This document shows, piece after piece, positions 14,001 through 26,000 of a stretch of DNA of 64,000 nucleotides; the first letter of the stretch is position 1, and the number at the start of each line of letters is the position of its first letter. The DNA lies in NCBI GenBank assembly GCA_026874595.1, contig CM049307.1, positions 33,648,862-33,712,861 of the forward strand. The letters run 5' to 3'. The notes beneath the pieces were generated by a model that had not been told where the DNA came from, made no database searches, and saw only the letters and a list, made by a program, of their open reading frames with translations. Position numbers and translations under genes: made by a program. Origin of the DNA: Sipunculus nudus (Eukaryota; Annelida; Sipuncula; Golfingiida; Sipunculidae).

Positions 14001-17000
14001 ATATAACTTGTTCTGTATCTGGGACAGAGGAACACCTGGTCCAGTGAGCAGCTTTCATGCTTTTCCTACTGTTGCTGTTGATATAAGATTTCCCCCTTGC
14101 TGAGTGTAACACTCTGTACAGTTAGCGATTGTCATAGCCAGGAGGATCCCGCTAAGTCGCAGCCTGGAAGTACGGAAATTTACTTGTTCTGGGTGCAGGC
14201 TGTTGTTTAGAAAGTCTGTTTCCATGTATTTTTTACGCATTTTCACAGATCCACCTGTGAAATAAAGTCACAGGGTGCCAAAGGAAACATGCCTTCAGGT
14301 GGCTCTTGTATCTGAAGGTAAAATCAGTCCCCCATCTGTGCAGTATAAGGCTCTATATAGTGTTGATGTTGAAGATTTGTTTTTTTTTTTGGCTTACACA
14401 TTGGTTTGTCATCAGAATCTGTTTGTGAGGTTATTAATTAATTCCATGGTTTCACAGGTGGTTTTACCAATATAAGGGCATTTTCTATGGATAAGATCCA
14501 GGGTAACATTGTGAGATTCATCAAGATTGGATATATGATACCTGAAAGGTTTTTGTGATTTCATATGTCTTTAATATATGGTTAAAGACAGGAAGCAATA
14601 ATTTTTCAATTTAGAAAAATGCCCCAAAATAACTCCACTTCCACTGTGTTATCAGAACCCACCCAAAACTTAACAAAGTGTTTGTTATCATTGTCCAAAA
14701 TCCACCAGTGAAAAGATGCAATATATGTTGTTTTCTGTTTGGTCTGCAGAAGGCAAAGGGAAAGTTTCTGAAGAAGAAGAAACCACTGGTAAGTTTGTTT
14801 CTTGTACTTTTTGATCTGCAGGTTACATGATGTGTGTAAGATTTATGTTCACACACCTGTGTAAATTTCACCATATTAGGAATTCATCATGAGTTAACAA
14901 TGTACCTTATAAACCACATGCATAATTATTAAGACTAATAAAGTTTAATAAAATATGTTGATTAATTTATATTATTCTGAAGGATAATTAAGATAAACGA
15001 GCAGTTCAGCGAGAATCTGACATAGCCTTATATGGCCCAGATGATCATTCCATGACAGTTAGAAAAAATGTTCAGGCATTCACTAGACTCATGAGATATA
15101 AACAAATTGCAGTAATTGCAGTCTTATCAGTTATTTAAAGGAGCACAATCATAAGAATTTGAAAAAGATTATATCATTTCCTTCTCTCTACCCAATCTGA
15201 TGTGAAATTGGAAAAGAAAACATTTTCATAATAATATGCTTGAATGAAACCAAAAAAAAAAAAAAAAATTGTCTAATGATGAATGACCAGGGATGTGTAA
15301 TTTGTATCAATTACCCTTATTTCAAGAAGAGAAAGACAAGGCACATTGATCTATATGTTGAGGTTTTAGGTTTGTTTGAGATACCTGTTGCCATATGATT
15401 CAGTCACTGATTCAGAAAAAGCAAATGCCAAGCTGCAATTTCAGTTATTTCAAGTAAAAGTTGTTTTTCCGTACTTCCATGTCAGTATACCATCTTGCAT
15501 GCTGGTTACATGTTTTTACTGAACTTAACTGCTAGCTGTGCTCTGACAGACAGAGCCATTAGAATAAGCATGTTATTTTGGTATTTCACTGAAGTCCCGG
15601 AAGACTTCATCAAAGGATTCAAGAATACCAGTGTGTATTTTGTGGGAATATGCTAGAAAAGATGAAATAAAGAATGGCTTTGTCTCATCATGGTGTGATG
15701 TCTGTTGCTTTTAATCCAGTAATGTTACACAGGTTTCTTTGTGATTTTGATTTCAACCATACTGAGTTTCTCCATTATCCAGTTGTCAACTGCATTTTCT
15801 AATTTTTTCTGCCAATATTCACACATTACAAACATAACCAAGCATTTGCACTCCAGTAAGTCCAGTTCTCTTTCAAATGGCATCTACATTATGATATCTG
15901 AAAAAATCATTGGCAGAGAATAAAAAAAAAGATAAATATGTCAAAGTGACCTAATTTTAACAGACAGGAGAAAAAAATATTAATTCTCACAATTAACTTA
16001 CATCTTGTGTGTAAAAGAATTTGTTTGTATTAATTACTGAGTCAAGCAGTACTTTATAGGATTAAAATACTACTGATATGTCAGAGTTGTTTTGAAGTTA
16101 AAAATATTTAATTTTAACTTTATACACCCACTGTAACAAAAATATTGTTGATCGACTTTCAGTTTTCATTATTGGCATGGTATGTAGAATGGTATTTATT
16201 GGGTTCAGCTTTATTTTACTTTATTCATTAGAATTGTACAGGATCTTACAGTATTTGTATAGAACTGTATCCCTTCACTCTGTCCTGTAATCATGACAGT
16301 GAGTTCAGATATGAGAGAAAACTGAGGAACCAAAATCTACATTTCATTTATTCAAAAAAAAGCCAAATTAATGCAAACAATAAATTTGTCAAAATATCCA
16401 AACACTACCATAGCCAAGGTGTTGTGCAAAAAAAATACATTTTACAGCACCTGATCTTATGAAGGACTCCTTAGAGTTGGAAAATAGTCATTAAGGATTT
16501 AATGAAACATCTTTAACATGTACTGTATTAAGCAATCACTTTCATGATGTGCTGTCTAAATTTTATTTTTAAATTATAAACTCTTCTTTAAAAATCCTGA
16601 AGAAACAGGTAGATTGGGAAGGGAGTTGAAATAGAGTAAGTGTTATGCTGGTGATGGAAACTCCCCAGGAGACTGTCTGAAGCTGAGATAGGTCAGGGTA
16701 ACTTCACTGATTGTTGTGATACTAAATAGTGATGGTGTGAGCATTGACCATTCACTGCAGGACAGCTCCGCTGGGTGACTGTTATAATGGCTGACCACAA
16801 ATAAAACAACTCCGGGGTCAGTGAAGTCATTACTAATGACTAAAAGTGGCCACTAGGTGGCTGGTCAGAGCAGTGGAGAGACGGTGTGATATTTAGAGAG
16901 CCCAAGGGAAGGCATAGTCATCAGACTGATCGCCAGTTAGTTCCCTCCCAGCCTCACTGGGTCATGTGACCAGGTGAACCCTGTGACCTTAGAGTCTGAG

Positions 17001-20000
17001 CTTGCACACATGCATCCCACACTAGCCTTATTACAGACACTGCTATGACAGATCATATGTTATTACTGTCTGTCAGCCTTAGTCTGGGATTTATTCAATG
17101 TACATCACAGTTATATAACAGTGTGTACACATATACTAAAGGCAACCAGTGAAAGTCATATTTACACAGATAATATTAAAAAATAAAGACTTGGTAACTG
17201 AAAGGATGTCTTATATGAGTAAACTATTTATGATATGCAGGATTCAGATTACAGAATTGGATGTGAAGAAAGTCACAATCATCAAGAATACCTCTGGTTA
17301 TATCAAAGTTATATCAGGTGTTTTCTGATATATAATCAAGTGAAATTTTGGTTCAAAAGTTACTCTACAGAGCAGTATTCCAAACCTTGCACTTGATTAT
17401 AAATACATACAGACATAATATTATTTGGTATAATATAATTTAATATAATATAATGTAATTTAATATAATATAATAAAATATGATATATAATAGACCCCAA
17501 GTATGAAGTATGAAGTCAGGCTTTCTGTATCCTCTGTTTAAAGCCTTAAGGTTCATGGTACTTAAAGAGCAGATATAGTTTGATTTATTAAAGGACAGTT
17601 TAGCCTCAAAAGAAACCTCTTAGTAAGGACAGTGTTACATATACCCTGATACTTCAGTGTGATCTATAAGAGATACCCAATGATGACTGTATCAGTGTCA
17701 TCTCTCCCTAGCCAGATGATTAGATCTGCAGCCAGAAGTCGGGCCACATTCCAGCACAGCGCATCTTCTCTGGCCGATGAATGATAACAGGCTTATTTCC
17801 TATTGACCGGATAGTTACTTTATTTGTCAGTAATCCAATTGGGTGTCCCCCTAGGCCCATTGCCTGTTAAATCATTGATTCTTGGTAGCAGGCAATGATA
17901 GAGTAGCCCAGTGCAGTTGTTGCTTGCTTCCACAAACTTACCAGAACAAGCATGTTTTGTCTTTGGCCAGCCAGCCCAGCTGGTTATTAGTGACATGCGT
18001 CCACCTTGGTGTGTATACCTAGACTATATCTCCTGGAGTTGCTTGTAACTTGTACACAGTTGTTCTGTTGTTACCAGTGGTGGATGGTCCATCTCTTGTT
18101 GCTGTCTCAGTACAAGGTTTAGTGCTGTTGTGGTCTGTAGTGTGCTATTTGTCTGATGGACAGTAGGTGCTGCACTGTGAAGTTCTGATGTATAACTGGT
18201 ATTGTAATGTCAGAGGTAACAACATCAGGGACAGGCTCGACCTTTTATTAACCAATCAGGGTTTCTAACCTGGGTTAACAACAAATTTAAAGTCTGTTAT
18301 CCACATGCATAATGTATGATCTGTACAGAATTTATTTAAATTTACTCTTGTTTGTCTTTCACCTTAACTTAAAATATAAAAAAGATCAAACTCACAAGTT
18401 TTCTCCTTGTAACTTATAATTTTAAAGATGGTTTCTTCATTTACTTATATTAGATTCTCAGGTTTTAGGTGACTGATGACAAATTAAATTCAGATAGTCA
18501 GATTGTCCAGCTGAAGATTTTATGATGATTAGTAACTGAAATTAGGAATTTTTAGTTTTCATCTGTTTTCTAAGAAGTTATGATATGTTGATATATATTA
18601 ATCTTATAGTACCTAAAACAGTGTTCAAAGTAGCATGAAATTTAACATTGATGAGGCTGGGACAGACTTTCCTTAATGCATGCACATGTGCCACAGAAAA
18701 CATAACACATTTGGTAAATTTTGAAGTTGCACTTTAAAACCTATCAAGATTTTAGGAAAAAATATTCTACGGCAGGGTAGCATGAATGAAAGGGAGGATA
18801 AGTCTGACTCTGTTTCTGATTGGAGCCTATGCATTATCTCAAACATGCTTCCACAAAAATCATTCCTCAGCCATGTTAGCAGGCCCTCGTGAGAATGTTG
18901 ACATACCACTCGGCCAGCAAGATGAATTGTATGTGGTTTGGATCGTATTTCAGGGGTTTTTGTGACAGACCAGTTTGTACTCTATTGCATGAACATGAGA
19001 CCACCATGCCAGGAACTCAAGCCAGTTCGGTGGTCTTTTGTGTGGTTCATGGTGCCCTGTATAATTTTGTCCTTGTTCTTTGTCCTTCCTGGCTGTTAAG
19101 GCAGTTGTTATTATCATATACATTATGAAATACAAGCAGATGACTCATATCATCAATGAAACCTGTTTACTTAGTGTCATAAATGTAAATATAATGAATG
19201 CTTAATATATTCTACTGAAATCACCTGAACAACTTTTTTTAACTTAATACTCTATATATACAAACTTGATAGATAAACCATCACACCAGACCATAATGAG
19301 CATTGATTTAACATATTACAATATCATATTCCAAATACCTATCAACTGTACATATAAATTCTAGTTAAAGATCAAATTAATATTCATAAGTTGTTTGACT
19401 GTCATTTTCAATTAACATTCATGAAACTGTTAAATGCTGTGTTATTTTAAGATTTAAGATTCATAATAATTCATTTGCTTCAGAGAGCATGACATGTTTT
19501 TTAAAGAAAACCCAATAACATGTACAGAACAATTTATGGTGCATTATCAAACATGTCTTTCAAACATGTATACAGGGTATTTATATATTTAACCAAAAAG
19601 GCACATTATAAATATGGTAAGGTAGGAAGTCCAAAGGTACAATAAGGAAAAGTGGTGAGTTTGTTCGCACCTTATTATCTTTATTGATTGAATCCTAGAA
19701 GTTGAAAAAGCACAGGTGAGATCTTGTGTTGGTTCATTTGGTATTTTTTATGTTACTCACAGTACAGTGCTCTGATAGGGTGACATGCACTGAAGCTTGT
19801 ATGTAATGAACTGTACCTGTGCAAAGTTGATAAGGCTGAAAAAAAGGTATTTGAGAGCAAACACATAATTTAAGAGGCCTCTTACCTGATGATGACCTCA
19901 GGTGGTGACAGGTATGAGACTGGTTTCACACCTTTAGTATACACTCAGCAGTGGAGGGGGCTGTCAAAACTGTGAAACACCTGGGTTACTGATAAGTATT

Positions 20001-23000
20001 GTCAGGATCTGTTGCTAATTTATAAAGTGCAAAATGGTTTTTGTGCAAACATTGGTCACAACCTGTCAGTGTGTAAACAAATAAACAAAGCTATACCATT
20101 GGTAATACATAAAGAACACTCAGACATATATGGTATTTTTGTTATTTAAAGATACTGCATTTTTTGTTGACTCTAGGGGAAATGTGTTTGAAATGGGCTG
20201 GAAATCAGTTACCAGGATACTAAATGCTTTGAGATTTTTTTAAAATTTGTTCGCATTAATTGGGGGAGCCACCTCTCAACTCAAAAAGGAAGAAATTGTT
20301 CAAAGAAAATTTTTATGTCAAAGAAAATGGTATCAGAAATAATGTGAAAGGAATTTAAAAAAATAAAAAATGAACTATTGGCACATCTTAAGCAACATCA
20401 TATCATGAAATGCATGTAGACTAGTCCATTTAAAAAAAAAAAGGCCAAAGGTCAAGAGAAGATGTCACAGAATCCTTGTACATGTGATAAGTCATATTAG
20501 ACATGGATCAACAAACAGCTGAGCTCAGCAGGACAGGAGGATTTTAATAAGAGGATTATTTAGATATCTATAGACATAGGCCCAAGCTTCTCTCATGATA
20601 CCTTTCCACATGATCCTCTTCTCACAGTGAGAACAAATGTCTCTACTTAACAGCTGCACTGTATAATCATTAGAGGCAGCTGTTTTTAATACACTTTTAC
20701 ACCGTCTGGGTTAAACCAATAAAATTAAATTTTTCCTTTTTTTTTTCGTGTCTCTACAGAAAATCAGTGTTTATTATGTTGTTTTTCAGTTCGCAGTCAA
20801 CAGAAGGATGACCATCTTGCTCTGTACATCGTCATCATCATTGCAGTCACTGCCTTTATCACAGTGGTTATCATCATTGGCGTGTTCCTGGTCAGGCGTA
20901 AAAATCAACATGCCGCGCCCTTTGAGTTCGCTGGTACCACATCAGGTAATGACCCAAAAAGAACAATCTGTCATAGTTACCTTAATGTTTTAACCCATTC
21001 AGTTATAAACTAACACATTTCCATATGACAGGTTTAATAAGGACAGCATCTGATATCACATGCTTTTTTCATTGTCCAGTCATTCTATTGATTCAAAGCT
21101 ATGTGTTCTAAAGCAGACTGAGACACCAGTAAATTTGGCTGTATTGTATTAATGGGGGAACATTCATCATTGTATGATTGATTATGGAACAGATATAAAG
21201 TGCATACACTCCCAGGGGTGTTCACAAATTATAGGATTCCCCACTTGGGCAGTTTTTGTATTTTTTTGGAGAATGAATAACTGAATAAAGGCACAGGTGG
21301 TCAAATACTTGCTGAATCTTGTTTTAGGAAAAAAGAGAAATTCTGTTAAGGGAAATACATAAAACAAACAGAAGCATTCTGGTACAGAGCTCAAAAATTC
21401 TTGACTCTGTGTTGCTTGCATGTTTGTTTCATGTTGGTGCAAAGGTTAATGTGGAACATGTCAGGCTGACAGGAGAATCAATGGCAGAGCTAGTCCCTGG
21501 GTCGGTGTGTCTTGTCTTTTGGGAGTGGATGGGGGGCCTCAACACCTGAGCCAGGGAGTCTATGGCATTGCTGAAGCAACAGGCCTCGTTTAAGTCACTC
21601 ACACTTGTTGAACATGGCTTTAGTACAAGTTTTATTCTTGACAGCAGCAGTGGGCCAAAAGATTTAATGCCTGATCCCCTGAGGACCAGAAAGAGGCTTG
21701 GTGCATTGCAATCCCCTGTGAGGTTAATACCATTTTTACTTTTTATTTTTTGTCTGGACAGCCCCAAGTGCATATGAGACATCCCTTGGAACAGCACTTG
21801 CCTGCATTCTGTACAATAGTTGAGTTTGACAAATTGTAGGAAATGACTAATCTAAACAATGTTTGCAAAATAAAATATGAATAAATTAACATGGTTTATT
21901 CTTATTTCAGGTGATGACAAGAAACTGCAAAAGAACGCTGGTAAGTGAATCAATACTCAGTGAAATTTTATGGAATTTCTCTTTTCAGAAATAATGGCAA
22001 TAAACCTTTTCATGTGGTCAAATCAGTGGCATATGCATTTTCTAAATTTTTATGCCTATAAAGCTAACATTGAAAATAAATAATTTCAGTAGTCTTGAGC
22101 TTGTAATATTTGAAAGATTCAACTTGAGTTATCGTTTTGAATGAATCACCATTTTGGAATTTTAAAATTGGTATTTTCAAATGAGCTACTTATACAGATG
22201 GTAATAATGTAAGAGAATTTCTTTTATTTCTGGTTTTGAGGTTACAGTGTACAGATGTTAGATTATTAGAATGAGTTATTATTAAATTTATAAAATTTGC
22301 AGATTCAAGTTATGCATGCTCAAGGAAATTTCAGTAGGTGCATATGTAAACGAGCCTAACTTCATTATGTTGTAGATGTGATGAGTGCTCAACCAGATTT
22401 GACTCAGACAGTGGTGATGTTACCGCACCAAGATGATGACGATGACAAACCAAACAACAACCACATCGGATCCCAGGAAAAGATGCCCCTCTATCAAGAA
22501 ATTGAAAGTGTAAAGAGTAACGGCTACCTGATTCCTGGACCACCCTGCCCTCCAGCCAGAAACAACACATTGCCACATAAAGACTCTAAGGACTCAATGA
22601 AGTCCGATGGTGACACTCCGTCACGTCCACACAGCATGTACTCAGAACGTGCCAACAGACAATCTATGATCTCATGTAATATTCCGAGCTGCGTGGATCC
22701 AGAAAATGTGGTTATTGCCAGTATTACTCACACTGGAGGCAAGATATCACTGCCAGATTCAGGTGAGATATCCACACCCTCTCCTAATGATACCCCTTAC
22801 TAACGAGTGTAATACCATGCCATCTTGTGTGCTCGGTAGGGATATCCCAACCTGTCAATAACATGCCACTGGACAACAAGATAGTTGTATTACATGTATC
22901 ACTTTCCAAGCAAGGGTTAGTGTTAATAACAAACTGACCAAGAGGGTATAATGTCCCCCGCAAAGAAAGAAAGAGGCTTCTTTTAATACGTGTGTATTTG

Positions 23001-26000
23001 CCTGAGGTTCTGTCTGTGTACAAGATAAAAAAAATAGATAGGTATTAGCTAGGGTTGTAATTCTCAACTTGAACCAGACACGATGCTGGATATTTTTTGT
23101 ATATCTGTATGCTGGCTGTTTAGTAGACTGCCATCAGTGTTGACCTCTGGTGGAGAAATTTGATACTTTAAGGCAGGTGTATCTAAGGAAGAGTTGATTA
23201 TACTTGGGAGGTGATATATATGGATAAAATATGTTGATTGTGGATGTTTGTGCTCTCTTGGTGCTGTGTATAAGTTCATTTTTTTTATATTTTGTCAGGT
23301 ATTAATCTCTTTGATCATCTTATTTAATGTCATTTTAATGTTAAGATATTCAACAGCAGGGACCTAACTCTTAGAGGTTAATTATAGACTTTATCCTGAG
23401 ACAATTGAAGGGATAAATAAAGAATATTTGTTAGCCCCTTGATGTGAATTACTAGTTTTACCTGTATGGGTATGTCACTTGCTTCATTAAGAAGTATTTC
23501 CTCACTAGTATGTCTCAAACAGGTGCAAACATTAAATAAGATGCAAGAAGCAGTGCAAGGATGCTGTTATGACAGGAGAGTGACAGAGTCCTGCTCAAGA
23601 CGGCAATGTATGCCAGGCAATTTTAGTGTGAAGAATTTTTTTAGGCTTCACAGTGACAGTTTTGAGAAACATTTTCAGATGCGTAATTGTACATAAGAGG
23701 GCTGGGGCACCTGGGATTGACACATACTGTGGTGTCATGAACCAGGTGGCAGGTATGAAACTCGCTAGCAGAGAAGCAGTATGCATTAAGCTTCATCCGC
23801 TCAGCTGAGTACTACAGATGGGCTCACATAGTATAAAACAACACCTTGGAGAACTCTGTCTTCCTATGTTAAATCTTCCTGTATAAATTCACACCTAATC
23901 AAAATTTTATATAAATATAAATTAATCGATGATATTGATACAAAAGGCCATATGAAAATCATATGAATGAAAGGATATACATTTGCTTGCATGTTATGTT
24001 CATTGATATGCTTTACCTCAGCATAAAGCTTGATTTTAAGTGCATTAGAATTTAACCCTTCTAGGACGGTTAAAGGTAACATAATTTGTCAGCTTTTAAT
24101 GGACTCTGACTAAAATAGAAAGCTCTAAGTGACTGGTACTACTTCTTCACTGGCTTTATTGCTTTTTACTGTTTTTGTAACTCTGGTTAGTAAGATGTGA
24201 CTTACTGTTACTCTTTCTTTATATCCTCTTCTCAGAAAGCTGTCTCTGCTGGGTGGTTTATCATGATGAGCTTGACATGTTTAAGTATATTAAGCATGTA
24301 TGTCTCTCACATGTGACAAGAAAGATATTTCAGCAATAGATAACATAACACATGGTACTTGCACCAATGTGAACCTACCTGCCCTCATCATCAGCCACAG
24401 TTATGAGACAAAGAGTGTATATAGAGCTTTCCATCAAAGTATTAGAATGTATAAACAATTGTAATTCTCTCTGTCAAAGCATAATGATGTGATTATGAGT
24501 GTGATACATTTTACTGAAGCATTATGATGAAAATTGGAGTGTAATTCTCTCCATTGAAAAAGAACAAGACGTCAAAGCAGCAGGATGCTCTCCAAAGCAA
24601 AATGATGTAAAAGCGAGAGTCATTGTACAGCTTTATAATGTAAAACTAAAAAGTATATTTTTTTTCAGCAAGGTATGTTGATATGAGGAGTATAGCTCTC
24701 TAAATCAAAGTATATGGATGCAATAAAGAGTAATTGTATCCCCAGACAAAGTCGGGATACTATGGTTTCACGACGGTCCCGCCGCCGCCGCAGAAAAACC
24801 TTGTGAGTGGGATAACTCAAAAAATATTTCACTGATCTTTTTCAAACTTTGCATTTGTATAGATATAGGTAAGGGGACGAAGCCTATTTAAATGGGGTCA
24901 TGACCTGTGCTAGGAGAGTGACCTTGACCTTGAATAGGTCCATTTTTGCTGAAAATAACACAAATTCTTAAATATCTCAAGTAAGCTTGCATGGACTGGT
25001 CCAAAAATCAAGGTGACCAAAGATCTTGGATAGCCTTGTGATATACCAAAAACTAGTGGCGCCACCTATTATCCTTTTCTTGTTTTTACGCCTTTTAATA
25101 CCCCCATAATTGCCACTTGACAGTAATGTAAGCATTATAAGTCAAAAACTAATGGACAGATTTCTTTCATATTATGCACATGTAGAGAGATGGGTTATGG
25201 GATGAGGTCTGTTTACATTTGTGTCATGACCTTTACCGTGAGAATGGCCTTGACCTTAATGTGTCCATATTTGGTGAAAATCACACACCTCTTATGATAT
25301 CTCCAGTGTTGATAGCCATATGGATTTCAAACATGACTTATGTATGGCCCACCACTAAAGAAAGAACCCTATAGGTTTTAGGGTCATGAGGTCAAATGTC
25401 AAGGTCACTGGACTCGTACATAAAAGATACTGTGGATGCATTTTAAGCCAAACTTTCATCCCAGGTCTTTTATCTTGCACATATAGTTCATCTGCCAATA
25501 GAGGAAGACCCCTATCAATTTTGGGGTCACAAGGTCAAAGGTCAAGGCCACAGGAGCTATCTGTCAAAAAGTTAGCTTCTGGATGATAATTCCTGCTTTT
25601 ATTGATGTATTGATTTCAAACTTGACTTGTATATGACCCATTGGAAAAGCAAGACTCCCAATTGATTTTGGAGTCATGAGGTCAAAGGTCAAGGTCACAG
25701 GACACATCTTTAAAAAGATTGTGGATGCATTTTCAGCAAAACATTTCATCTCAGACCTTTCATCTTGCACATATAGTTCATCTGCCAATAGAGGAAGACC
25801 CCTATCAATTTTGAGGTCACAAGGTCAAAGGTGAAGGTCACAGGAGCCATCTGTCCAAAAATTAGTTTCTGGATGATAATTCCTGCTTTTATTGATGTAT
25901 GGATTTCAAACTAGACTTGTATATGTCCCATTGGAAAAGCAAGACCCGAATTGATTTTGGGGTCATGAGGTCAAAGGTCAAGGTCACAGGACACATCTTA

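Noticed and set aside
21429-21797. 122-codon minus-strand ORF inside an UNC5 intron
   Set aside because: No domain or signal; another open frame overlaps it on the plus strand. Length is compatible with chance.
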